This document shows, in pieces, positions 57,125 through 64,000 of a stretch of 64,000 bases of DNA. How positions within the stretch are numbered: position 1 is the stretch's first letter; every line of letters starts with the position of its first letter. Source of the DNA: Acidihalobacter sp. (GTDB taxonomy: Bacteria > Pseudomonadota > Gammaproteobacteria > DSM-5130 > Acidihalobacteraceae); NCBI GenBank assembly GCA_027013225.1, contig JALUXU010000006.1, forward strand, positions 34,866 through 98,865, given 5' to 3'. A program made the position numbers and the translations under genes. The notes under the pieces are model-generated. The model worked only from the letters and a program-made list of their open reading frames with translations. It searched no databases and had not been told where the DNA came from.

Positions 57125-58945
57125 ATGTCCAAAGTCCATTTGACCGACACCATTCTTCGCGATGCGCATCAATGTCTGATCGCCACCCGCATGCGCACCG
57201 ATGACATGCTGCCCGCTTGCGAACGACTGGACCGGCTGGGCTACTGGTCGCTGGAGGTCTGGGGTGGCGCTACTTTCGACGCCTGCCTGCGATTTCTCAA
57301 GGAGGATCCCTGGGAACGCCTGCGCCGTTTGCGTGAGGCATTGCCAAATACCCGCCTGCAAATGCTCTTGCGGGGACAAAACCTCCTCGGCTATAGGCAT
57401 TATTCAGATGACGTGGTGCGCGCTTTCGTACAGCGCGCGGCGGCGGATGGTATTGATGTGTTTCGCATCTTCGACGCCCTCAACGATCTACGCAATTTGG
57501 AAACTTCCATCGAGGCCGTCAAGGAAAGCGGCAAGCACGCTCAAGGAACGATTTGTTATACCTTGAGTCCTGTGCATACGCTGGAAAGATATGTGAAGGA
57601 TGCGCGTGAATTGACCGCCATGGGCTGCGACAGTATCGCGATCAAGGACATGGCCGGTCTGCTCACCCCTAAAGTAGCCGGCGACTTGTTCTCCTCACTC
57701 GCCGATGCGACCGATGTCCCCATTCATTTACATACCCATGCCACCTCTGGACAGGCCGAAATGTGTCTGTTCAAAGCGATTGAAAACGGTTGCCGACACA
57801 TAGACACGGCCCTTTCAGCCTTCGCCGGCGGAGCCAGTCAAGCGCCCACCGAAGCAATGGTCGCGGCCTTGAGAGAGACGCCTTATGACACTGGCATGGA
57901 TCTGCAACTTGCCCAGGATGTCAGTGCTTACTTTCGCGAGGTACGGAAAAAATACCGCCAGTTCGAGAGCGAATTCACCGGCGTCGATACACGGGTTTTG
58001 AGCTACCAGGTGCCGGGCGGCATGATCTCTAACCTGATCAACCAACTGCGCGAACAAGGCGCGGTCGATCGCGTCGCTGAAGTTTTAGCGGAAATACCCC
58101 GTGTCAGGGAAGATCTAGGCTTTCCGCCGCTGGTCACACCCACCTCGCAGATCATAGGCACCCAGGCGGTTCTGAACGTGCTCACTAAAGAACGCTACAA
58201 AACAATCACTAATGAGGTAAAGCTCTATCTTCAAGGGCGCTACGGCCGCCCGCCAGGCCATGTCAATCCGGTAATCAGGCGAAAAGCGATAGGCGACGAG
58301 CCAATAATCGAGCAACGCCCCGCCGATCTGCTTGCACCGGAAATGGAGAGCCTGCGGGCGCAGGCGGGGCCTTGCGCGCACAACGAGGAAGATGTACTCA
58401 CATTGGCCATGTTCCCTGAAATCGGCGCCGAATTCCTTCGCCTGCGGGAGGAAGGCAAGCTCGTCCCCGAACCCTTGGAGCCCATCGATTCCGAGGCAGC
58501 GACGAAACAAGCTCCCATCGAATTCAATGCCACCTTGCATGGAGAAACCTATCACATCAGAATTACTGGCAGCGGACACCGGCGCGACGACATTCGCCCT
58601 TTCTACGTCACAGTGGACGGTATTCCCGAAGAAATTCTCCTCGAAGTTCTGGACGAAACCGAAACGAACGGATCTTCCTCATCAGCCAGGCCCGCCCTCA
58701 CCGGCAGCAAAAGGCCGCGCGCCACCCGCCCCGGACAGGTGTCCACGACCATGCCCGGCGTGGTTATAGACGTGCTCGTGGAGATCGGTCAGCGTGTCAA
58801 CGCCGGAGATCCGGTATTGGTCATCGAAGCCATGAAAATGGAGACCGAAGTCCAGGCGACCGTCAATGGGGTGGTCAAAGAAATCTATGTGAGCAAGGGA
58901 GAGCGTGCCAATCCTGATGAAACCCTGATTGAAATCGAAACATGA
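57125..58945 (+). CDS. pycB: Pyruvate carboxylase subunit B (carboxyltransferase + biotin carrier)
   Basis: A 606-residue protein with an N-terminal TIM-barrel carboxyltransferase (LTDTILRDAHQCLIATRMRT, GYWSLEVWGGATFDACLRFL, RGQNLLGYRHY, AIKDMAGLL), a PYC_OADA domain, and a C-terminal biotinyl domain with EAMKME where K571 carries biotin. The sequence is very like OadA of Na+-pumping oxaloacetate decarboxylases. No oadB/oadG lies nearby and a biotin carboxylase precedes it, so pyruvate carboxylation is the better call. The maf gene starts 4 bp inside its end. Confidence 0.93.
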   Translation: MSKVHLTDTILRDAHQCLIATRMRTDDMLPACERLDRLGYWSLEVWGGATFDACLRFLKEDPWERLRRLREALPNTRLQMLLRGQNLLGYRHYSDDVVRAFVQRAAADGIDVFRIFDALNDLRNLETSIEAVKESGKHAQGTICYTLSPVHTLERYVKDARELTAMGCDSIAIKDMAGLLTPKVAGDLFSSLADATDVPIHLHTHATSGQAEMCLFKAIENGCRHIDTALSAFAGGASQAPTEAMVAALRETPYDTGMDLQLAQDVSAYFREVRKKYRQFESEFTGVDTRVLSYQVPGGMISNLINQLREQGAVDRVAEVLAEIPRVREDLGFPPLVTPTSQIIGTQAVLNVLTKERYKTITNEVKLYLQGRYGRPPGHVNPVIRRKAIGDEPIIEQRPADLLAPEMESLRAQAGPCAHNEEDVLTLAMFPEIGAEFLRLREEGKLVPEPLEPIDSEAATKQAPIEFNATLHGETYHIRITGSGHRRDDIRPFYVTVDGIPEEILLEVLDETETNGSSSSARPALTGSKRPRATRPGQVSTTMPGVVIDVLVEIGQRVNAGDPVLVIEAMKMETEVQATVNGVVKEIYVSKGERANPDETLIEIET

Positions 58946-59535
58946 AGAAACTGCTTCTGGCCTCCTCCTCTCCTTACCGGCACGAATTGCTCGGCCGCCT
59001 TCACTTGCCTTTCGACTGGGCCGCGCCTGAAATCGACGAATCTCCCAAACGCAGCGAAACCCCCGCCGAACTCGTGCAACGTCTTTCGCTCGCCAAGGCC
59101 CGTGCTCTGGAAGCGAATCATGCCGACGCATTGATTATCGGCTCCGATCAATGCGTGGTTCGCGCCGGAACCATTGTCGGGAAACCGGGGGATCATGCCG
59201 CTGCTGTCGCCCAGCTGAGAGCCGCTTCCGGACGGACTTTGCGGGTTCATACCGGCGTGTGCCTTCTCGATGCCGCGCGCGCAAAGTACTGGCTGGACGT
59301 CGTTAGCTATGAAGTGCGTTTCCGGCCGTTGAGTGACATTGAAATCGAAGCCTACCTGCGATTGGAACAACCCTATGATTGTGCCGGCAGCGTGAAATCG
59401 GAAGGGCTCGGAGCCAGCCTGCTCGAATACATGCGCGGCGACGATCCCACTGCGCTGATCGGCCTCCCTTTGATCCGGCTGAGCGCCATGTTGCGCGAAG
59501 CCGGCGTGCCCGTCCCGCCGCTCAACCCGGGATAA
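58942..59535 (+). CDS. Maf-like nucleotide pyrophosphatase (YceF type)
   Basis: A 197-residue Maf/ham1-fold enzyme that hydrolyses modified or non-canonical NTPs; the YceF subgroup prefers m7GTP. Motifs are LLLASSSPYRHELLGRL at the start, EIDESPKRSETP, IIGSDQCV with the catalytic Asp, the GKPGDHAAA segment, and YDCAGSVKSEGLGASLLEYM near the end. ATGA overlap couples it to pycB. It converges on the HAD gene across 51 bp. Confidence 0.93.
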   Translation: MKKLLLASSSPYRHELLGRLHLPFDWAAPEIDESPKRSETPAELVQRLSLAKARALEANHADALIIGSDQCVVRAGTIVGKPGDHAAAVAQLRAASGRTLRVHTGVCLLDAARAKYWLDVVSYEVRFRPLSDIEIEAYLRLEQPYDCAGSVKSEGLGASLLEYMRGDDPTALIGLPLIRLSAMLREAGVPVPPLNPG

Positions 59536-59586
59536 ATATGGGTGGCGCGGTCCCTCGGCGTTTGGGCACCGAATTAACATGCAGTC

Positions 59587-60252
59587 TCATGTGCTTTCTC
59601 CAGCGCGGATGTTGTCCAGCCATTCCGGCAAATCAGTGATTTTTTCAAGCACGGTCTTCGGGTTCCACCGGTTAAGAATCGTCGGCTTGTGGCCACCTTG
59701 GGCTACCCCTACCGCATCGACGCCGGCATTATGTGCCATTTCGAGATCGAAACCGGCGTCACCGATCATCAATGTCCGCGAGGGGGTGACCCCGCTCATT
59801 TCCATGAGTTCCTCAAGCATCGCCGGATGCGGCTTGGAAAAACTCTCGTCCGCGCAGCGAGTGAAATGAAAGCATCCCAGCAAGCCGGTTTTTGACAACG
59901 CCTGATCCAGCCCTGCCCGCCCCTTGCCGGTAGCAATAGCCAATAAATAGCCTTGTTTTTCGAACTCTTCGAGCAGACTTGGCACGCCCTTGAAGAGAGG
60001 AACTATTTCCTCAGCCAAGTAATGCTCGCGATAGACCTGCGCAAAACGTCTAACGAAAGCGTCACTCTGGCGTGGATAAAGTGCCCGAACGGCGCGTTCC
60101 AAACTCAGCCCAATGACGCCCTGTGTGGCCTCATCAGACGGCGGCCCTGCTTCCAAAGCCTTCGCCGTCGCCTGCATGCAATCAATAATTTGCCTATGCG
60201 AATCCGCCAGCGTGCCATCCCAGTCAAAGACCAGCAGCTCATAAAGCTTCAT
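59587..60252 (-). CDS. HAD-family phosphatase (phosphoglycolate phosphatase-like)
   Basis: A 221-residue HAD hydrolase. Motif I is VFDWDGTLADS with the nucleophile Asp, motif II LAIATGKGR, motif III a Lys in SFSKPHP, and motif IV MIGDAGFDLEMA. A helical cap lies between motifs I and II. The Gph-like sequence suggests phosphoglycolate or another small phosphomonoester. It overlaps rluC by four bases, a pairing common in Gammaproteobacteria, where the substrate has not been settled. Confidence 0.92.
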   Translation of the reverse strand: MKLYELLVFDWDGTLADSHRQIIDCMQATAKALEAGPPSDEATQGVIGLSLERAVRALYPRQSDAFVRRFAQVYREHYLAEEIVPLFKGVPSLLEEFEKQGYLLAIATGKGRAGLDQALSKTGLLGCFHFTRCADESFSKPHPAMLEELMEMSGVTPSRTLMIGDAGFDLEMAHNAGVDAVGVAQGGHKPTILNRWNPKTVLEKITDLPEWLDNIRAGEST

Positions 60253-61199
60253 TTCATCTTCTCCAGGTAATTTTTTAAATCCGCGGGCAAAGAGGCTTCA
60301 AAAGCGTATCGTTTACCCGATATGGGCAAACGAAATTCAACTGTCGAGGCATGGAGAAACTGCCTTTTCAGTCCCTGCGCTCGGGCGCATCTGTTGGCGG
60401 AGAAATCACCGTATTTCGTATCTCCCACCACAGGATGACCAAGACTCGCGGCATGCACCCGTATCTGATGGGTGCGGCCAGTAGCAATGATTGCCTCCAC
60501 TAAAGTATGTTCCTGAAAATGCCGTAACGGCTTAAAGCGGCTACGGGCTGCATCGCCGCTTTTTTCATCCACCGTCATCAAGCGTTCACGCCCTCGCCTG
60601 GCCGTTTTGGACAATGAAGCCTCGACCCAGCGCCCTCCCCCTTTCCATTGACCCACCAACACGCATAGATAAGTTTTTTTTACGCCACTTCCACGCAGTA
60701 ATGACTGCATCTCTAGCAAGATTGGACGTGATTTGGCCAGCATCAACAGTCCGCTGGTGTCACGATCCAGACGGTGAATCAATTCAAGAAAAGGGGCATG
60801 CGGCCGCATTGCCCGCAACGCCTCTATAATTCCCAGGGACAGGCCGCTTCCGCCATGCACTGCCAGACCTGGTGGCTTGTTAAGCACCAGGAAATCATCG
60901 TCTTCATAAAGAATAGATGCCTCTAACGTGCCCATAAGGCGGGAAGGCACTGAAACACTCTCGGTTTTCTCAGCCAGGTGCAATGGAGGAATGCGTATTT
61001 CATCACCTAGCGCAAGGCGATACGATGGTTTTGCCCGTCGTTTGTTTACGCGAACTTCTCCTTTTCTAACAATACGATATACAAGACTCCTTCCAGAGCC
61101 CTTGAGCTTAGACAGCAAATAGTTGTCCAGCCGTTGTCCAGCATGGGATTCGTCAATAGAGACATATTGGACATTCGCTGACTTTGCTTTGGTTTTCAT
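60249..61199 (-). CDS. rluC: 23S rRNA pseudouridine synthase RluC
   Basis: A 316-residue RluA-family enzyme making pseudouridines in 23S rRNA (positions 955, 2504 and 2580 in E. coli). An N-terminal S4 RNA-binding domain (AGQRLDNYLLSKLKGSGRSL, KGEVRVNKRRAKPSY) precedes the catalytic domain with the HRLDRDTSGLLMLAKS motif, whose Asp is the nucleophile, and TGRTHQIRVHAASLGHPVVGD. RluC is preferred over RluA/RluD because of the S4 domain type and the coupled HAD gene. In many relatives rne is divergent upstream; here a tRNA and accessory DNA occur instead. Confidence 0.92.
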   Translation of the reverse strand: MKTKAKSANVQYVSIDESHAGQRLDNYLLSKLKGSGRSLVYRIVRKGEVRVNKRRAKPSYRLALGDEIRIPPLHLAEKTESVSVPSRLMGTLEASILYEDDDFLVLNKPPGLAVHGGSGLSLGIIEALRAMRPHAPFLELIHRLDRDTSGLLMLAKSRPILLEMQSLLRGSGVKKTYLCVLVGQWKGGGRWVEASLSKTARRGRERLMTVDEKSGDAARSRFKPLRHFQEHTLVEAIIATGRTHQIRVHAASLGHPVVGDTKYGDFSANRCARAQGLKRQFLHASTVEFRLPISGKRYAFEASLPADLKNYLEKMK

Positions 61200-61359
61200 A
61201 TACGCCTTACCACACCTTGTTCAAATACAGTTCCGAATGATATTTTCTCGAACGGATTGGAACAATCTAAAGGCGGCCCACTCCCCCCCATGCAAGAGAT
61301 AATCGGGATAATCCTGGTTGACTGTCTTTCGGCTATTAGCCTAATATAGGAACTTGCGT

Positions 61360-61434
61360 GGGCGGTTAGCTCAGCGGTAGAGCACTGCCTTCACACGGCA
61401 GGGGTCAGTGGTTCGATCCCACTACCGCCCACCA
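61360..61434 (+). tRNA. tRNA-Val (CAC anticodon)
   Basis: A 75-base gene with acceptor arms GGGCGGT and ACCGCCC, discriminator A and an encoded CCA. The D-loop is GCTCAGCGGTAGAGC, the anticodon stem CTGCC/GGCAG around TTCACAC (anticodon CAC at 61392-61394, reading GUG), and the T-loop GGTTCGATCCC. The DNA after its 3' end has accessory character, so the tRNA end may be an integration site, though no second copy of the tRNA end and no integrase are in the window. Confidence 0.98.
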
Positions 61435-61562
61435 ATAAAAACAACAAGTTAGAGTTTTCCGGGCCGCTTGGATTCAGGCCGTACGGAATATATACGGAAA
61501 AGCATTGAAAAACGGGCCCGCGGGCCGTTCATAGAGTTCGCTGTAACCTAAACCTATGAAAC

Positions 61563-61667
61563 CAGCCGCCACAGACGCCCCTATAAGGCGATTTCAGCCC
61601 TAACCCGGTGCCCAACCACCACCCCCCAAGCCCAAGGGTCGTCGGAAAAACGCCTCCAGCGGCTTCT
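61563..61667. repeat. Palindrome-bounded repeat, copy 1
   Basis: About 105 bp starting CAGCCGCCACAG and ending CGCCTCCAGCGGCTTCT. Terminal AGCCGC and GCGGCT can pair, enclosing a small CGCC-CCTATAA-GGCG hairpin. A second, 92-bp copy lies at 61824-61915. A terminator-like hairpin follows this copy. It may be a structured RNA or a mobile-element site; no protein is supported. Confidence 0.65.
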
Positions 61668-61692
61668 CCGTGCCTCTCGGAAGCATGTTTGA

Positions 61693-61718
61693 CCCGGCCT
61701 GCCACCGGGCGTTTTTTT
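61693..61718 (+). terminator. Rho-independent terminator in the tRNA-distal region
   Basis: CCCGG/CCGGG stem with a 7-base loop followed by CG and seven T. It could end transcription from the tRNA promoter or of a small RNA covering repeat copy 1. Confidence 0.65.
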
Positions 61719-61823
61719 GCTCGTTTAAGGCGTTCCCTACCGGCCGCCATGACCCGCGCGCCCGGCGGCGCTCACGTCATTGCCCGACATTATTTTGACG
61801 CGCGTCGATGATATTTCTCTGTA

Positions 61824-61915
61824 CAGCCGCCACAGGAGCCCCTATAAGGCCCTTCAGCCCTGACCCGCTACCCCACCCTACTGGGTGGCCCGAGAAAACG
61901 CCTCTAGCGGCTTCT
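61824..61915. repeat. Palindrome-bounded repeat, copy 2
   Basis: About 92 bp matching copy 1: same CAGCCGCCACAG start, the CCCCTATAAGGC hairpin, TTCAGCCCT, AAAACGCCT, and GCGGCTTCT end. Its middle has a stronger CCACCC-TACT-GGGTGG hairpin where copy 1 differs, so the paired ends and first hairpin are conserved better than the centre. Confidence 0.65.
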
Positions 61916-62018
61916 ATGGCCCGTCCATAGGGCGCTGTCACACGTGGTTGGCAGAACGTCGGCGCGGCTTCGCGGCGGCTTTGGGCAAGAAACGCTCGCA
62001 ATATCGCCCGTCCGTATT

Positions 62019-62321
62019 TCACAGTCCGGCGGCGGGTTCCGGCTCCCCTTTGGTACAGTCGCCAAGGTGCGGGTGGTCGATCCGCTCGAAATGGATGCAG
62101 TCGCCGCACCGGACAGCATGCGGGCGCGGTATCGGTTTATCAGCTACACGGTTCCAGCACCAGGGGCAGCCTGGAACCTCGCCAGCGAACCACAGCCAGA
62201 CCGGCCCGCAGCGTTTGCAGGTGGCCTCCTCGGTGTAGCGGTCCGGGCGTTTGCCCTGATCCATCTCCCGCCGTTGAACCAGTGAGCGGGCGAAAGCGGC
62301 CAGGCGTTCGCGCCAACTCAT
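62019..62321 (-). CDS. Small zinc-ribbon-like protein of an accessory element
   Basis: A 100-residue protein with two Cys pairs arranged as possible zinc ligands: CKRCGPVWLWF, CPWCWNR, then CGDCIHFERIDHPHLGDC. The start at 62321 has GAGGG about eight bases upstream. I recognise the pattern as one seen next to replication genes in proteobacterial integrative elements but know no name or function. It is read in the same direction as the primase/helicase-like gene, ~200 bp downstream of it, across a G-rich repeat. Confidence 0.7.
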   Translation of the reverse strand: MSWRERLAAFARSLVQRREMDQGKRPDRYTEEATCKRCGPVWLWFAGEVPGCPWCWNRVADKPIPRPHAVRCGDCIHFERIDHPHLGDCTKGEPEPAAGL

Positions 62322-62387
62322 CGCCAGGCCCTCGCAATAGACGGCCTCACACGCACAGTGGGCGACGGCGGGCGACAGGGTGGGTTT

Positions 62388-62501
62388 AGGGGGTTTGGTG
62401 GGTTTTGTTCCGGCCGTATAATTTTTTTTTGCGGGGTTTGCGCGAATTTTTTCGACCCCGGAATTAAACCCACCAAACCCACCAAACCCACCAAACCCAC
62501 C
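62388..62501. repeat. (AAACCCACC)4 tandem repeat with complementary G-rich arm
   Basis: Four 9-bp units AAACCCACC lie at 62466-62501. A GGTTTGGTGGGTTTTG stretch at about 62393-62408 is their complement, so a long hairpin around an A/T-rich centre is possible. On the minus strand (the sense strand of the flanking genes) the array reads GGTGGGTTT repeated, with four G3 runs that might form a quadruplex. It fills the 206-bp gap between two accessory genes. Confidence 0.7.
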
Positions 62502-62527
62502 TTTTCCTCTAATATCGATAACTTATC

Positions 62528-63799
62528 TTAAAACGGCACTTCCAGTCGAAAATGCTTCGTTTTTTTACGGCTGCGAGACACGAGGCGCTGGCCGTCCACC
62601 ATGCGCCCCACGCGATAACCCAAGTAGCGCCCAACGCTTCGAGGGTTAAGCCGGTGGCCTAGCACGTCCTCAAGTATCTGGCGCAGGTTATCAGCGGCGG
62701 CGCGGCGTTCGTCATCAGCAAAATCAGCGAAAGGGGCGGGTCCGCACGCCGCCACCATCTCCTTTGCGGTGAACTCGCGTGTGCCGAACAGGGTCAACAG
62801 ACACTTATGGATTTCGCCAAGGTCGGCCGTTTCTGGGTCGTTGTTTACTGCTTCCTTTAGCGCCTCGCCTGCGTCGGCGTAGCGGCCAGGGAACGATTGC
62901 GCCACCCATGCGACCGGTTGACGCACCAGCGCATCCCATTCTTCGAAGCTGGCGGTTGTCTCGCCCGGTACCGCGCCGCCGTTGTTTGCTGCTTCGCTCT
63001 GTTGGTAGCCACGCACCAGCGTTAAGGCAGCACAAACCAGCTCTTGGCGGTGCTGTCGAATGTACTCAAGCGGATTGCCGTCAAACTTGCGAAAGGCGGG
63101 GTTGTCCATCTGGGCATCGAGTCGGCAAGTCAGCACGCGGCGCGGCATATCACCGGCAAGGCTAAGGTTGTTGCCAGTGATTAAGAACAGCGCCTTGTTC
63201 GGTAGGGTGGCCGTCTCGCTTTTACCAAGCACACGGTCGCTATAGGTCTGGCTTGTGAGTAGCGCGGCAATGGCGGCGCTGTCGAAGTGTCCCAACACGT
63301 TATCCCAAACAATAACACGCGTGCCTGTTGCTAAAATTGAAGTGAGGCGTTTGCGTACTTCCTCGTCATCACGGCCTGCGGTATGTGGATACACAGCAGG
63401 AACGGCACCCGTTGCCAGCGCACCGAGGCAAAGCGCTAGGAGAGTCTTGCCCGTACCTTGTACCGGCGCGTCCAGTCCTATGGCTGGCGCGGTCGGCAAT
63501 ACCGGCCTCAACACGGCCGTGAGGACAGCCGCCAACAGCACGCCCCGGTCTTGCGCGCTCGCAACGCAAAACTCGTTGAACGGCACCATCAAACGGGTCA
63601 GCGCTTCGTGCGCGGTCGCTTCATCGACACGCTTCGGCACGGTCGGCGGCTTTTCCCTCATGTCTAGATATAGCTTTGTTTTCGGGTCGTAGCCTGGGCG
63701 ATCGAGTACGTCGCCGTCAGGCGTGATAACCGGTGCGTTTATTACCGCATTCAAAGGCTTCAGCCTGCGGTTGATTGCTAGCAAATGTTTGACAACCAT
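62528..63799 (-). CDS. Primase/helicase-like P-loop ATPase of an accessory element (possibly 5'-truncated)
   Basis: A 423-residue protein with a P-loop (APVQGTGKTLLALCL) and Walker-B-like RVIVWDNV, a sensor-like NKALFLITGNNLSL and an arginine stretch MPRRVLTCRLD, the pattern of superfamily-3/P4-type helicase or primase-associated ATPases in phages and integrative elements. A C-terminal domain (EFTAKEMVAACG) may bind DNA. The first ATG (63799) has no ribosome site. The frame stays open for 39 codons upstream to a TAA at 63917-63919 with protein-like sequence (YWLGAVAQFYEERETGPRD) but no start codon, so the 5' end may have been lost or rearranged. Confidence 0.75.
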   Translation of the reverse strand: MVVKHLLAINRRLKPLNAVINAPVITPDGDVLDRPGYDPKTKLYLDMREKPPTVPKRVDEATAHEALTRLMVPFNEFCVASAQDRGVLLAAVLTAVLRPVLPTAPAIGLDAPVQGTGKTLLALCLGALATGAVPAVYPHTAGRDDEEVRKRLTSILATGTRVIVWDNVLGHFDSAAIAALLTSQTYSDRVLGKSETATLPNKALFLITGNNLSLAGDMPRRVLTCRLDAQMDNPAFRKFDGNPLEYIRQHRQELVCAALTLVRGYQQSEAANNGGAVPGETTASFEEWDALVRQPVAWVAQSFPGRYADAGEALKEAVNNDPETADLGEIHKCLLTLFGTREFTAKEMVAACGPAPFADFADDERRAAADNLRQILEDVLGHRLNPRSVGRYLGYRVGRMVDGQRLVSRSRKKTKHFRLEVPF

Positions 63800-63888
63800 G
63801 GGCGGCGGGTCTATGTCGCGTGGCCCCGTCTCGCGCTCCTCATAGAATTGAGCGACAGCACCTAGCCAATAGGCTAGACATGATGTTT

Positions 63889-63974
63889 TGACCTGCCCAT
63901 CCTCAACGATCGTGGGTTACCGTTGAGGATGGGTATACACCCTTAAGCAGAGCCACATTGAGGAGGGCAGGTCA
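63889..63974 (+). promoter_or_regulatory. Leader with two mutually exclusive hairpins over a start site
   Basis: Segment A (63889-63908) can pair in two ways. CCCATCCTCAACG (63896-63908) matches CGTTGAGGATGGG (63921-63933) perfectly over 13 bp. The overlapping TGACCTGCCC-A-TCCTCAA (63889-63906) matches TTGAGGAGGGCAGGTCA (63958-63974) over 17 bp with one bulge. The second pairing would bury the GAGGAGG ribosome site and the A of the ATG at 63974. This fits an RNA switch, or three half-sites for a DNA-binding protein. Confidence 0.5.
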
Positions 63975-64000
63975 TGAACGAGTTTAACGCTGAATCCGTG
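63974..64000 (+). CDS. Start of an unidentified gene (runs off the window)
   Basis: Nine codons (MNEFNAESV) with a strong GAGGAGG ribosome site. Too short to identify. It is divergent from the primase/helicase-like gene, and its start lies within a palindromic leader that could control it. Confidence 0.5.

Noticed and set aside
57125..58945. Na+-pumping oxaloacetate decarboxylase alpha subunit
   Set aside because: Sequence alone would allow it, but no oadB or oadG is adjacent and a biotin carboxylase gene precedes it, as in two-subunit pyruvate carboxylase.
61360..61434. Proof of an integrated element at tRNA-Val
   Set aside because: No integrase and no second copy of the tRNA 3' end are in the window, so the att site remains a suggestion only.
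61529..62285. Several overlapping ORFs downstream of tRNA-Val
   Set aside because: They cross the palindromic repeats and the terminator on both strands, with Arg/Pro-rich sequence and no recognisable domain.
62466..62501. Tandem repeat considered as a CRISPR array
   Set aside because: Units are 9 bp with no spacers, and no cas genes are present.

Overview
The window reads as a motile gammaproteobacterial chromosome with moderate-to-high GC. Gene order is Pseudomonas-like: flgA-flgM-flgN, fliLMNOPQR-flhBAF-fleN-fliA, motC-motD-parC-parP-DUF2802, cheYZA, rpoE-rseA divergent from nadB, and rluC with a HAD phosphatase. A persulfide-dioxygenase-like hydrolase and a two-domain sulfurtransferase would fit a sulfur-oxidising relative (Chromatiales or Acidithiobacillia type), but that placement is a guess.

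Layout. 1-4361: the 3' end of acs, a small unknown ORF, valS and a conserved hypothetical. 4373-4798: a decayed IS200/IS605-type tnpB relic. 4792-10027: a membrane GGDEF-EAL protein facing a DUF1631 protein across hairpin terminators. 10608-19023: ispG, a DUF945 protein, a three-gene ABC/CrtC-like operon, yjbQ and a metallo-hydrolase. 19226-25722: a diguanylate cyclase, a YcgR brake, flgN/flgM/flgA, an HDOD protein, fliK and an FlhB-C-like gene. 25753-40141: a long leftward flagellar export, switch and stator block. 40564-48396: a rightward chemotaxis operon. 48481-61199: rpoE/rseA, nadB, sulfurtransferase, degP, gnd, a two-subunit pyruvate carboxylase, maf, a HAD phosphatase and rluC. 61360-64000: tRNA-Val(CAC), then an accessory region with a duplicated palindromic element, a zinc-ribbon protein, a primase/helicase-like ATPase and an odd palindromic leader.

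Regulatory logic visible in the DNA: GG-N10-GC (sigma54-like) sites precede flgA and fliL. TAAA-N15-GCCGATAA-like (FliA) sites precede flgM, motC and cheY. This suggests a layered flagellar cascade with FlgM as the FliA brake and c-di-GMP input through the GGDEF and YcgR genes.

The most interesting part is the tail of the che operon. After cheA come a 204-residue soluble helical protein with two segments resembling the chemoreceptor hairpin tip, a stand-alone flavodiiron-type metallo-beta-lactamase domain (like the ODP oxygen/iron sensor reported for Treponema chemotaxis), a soluble receptor with a CZB zinc-binding domain, a CheV, and a second soluble receptor with a degraded CZB-like tail. 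No membrane-bound receptor, stand-alone cheW, cheR or cheB lies in the window. I read this as a candidate cytoplasmic redox, oxygen or metal chemosensory module.
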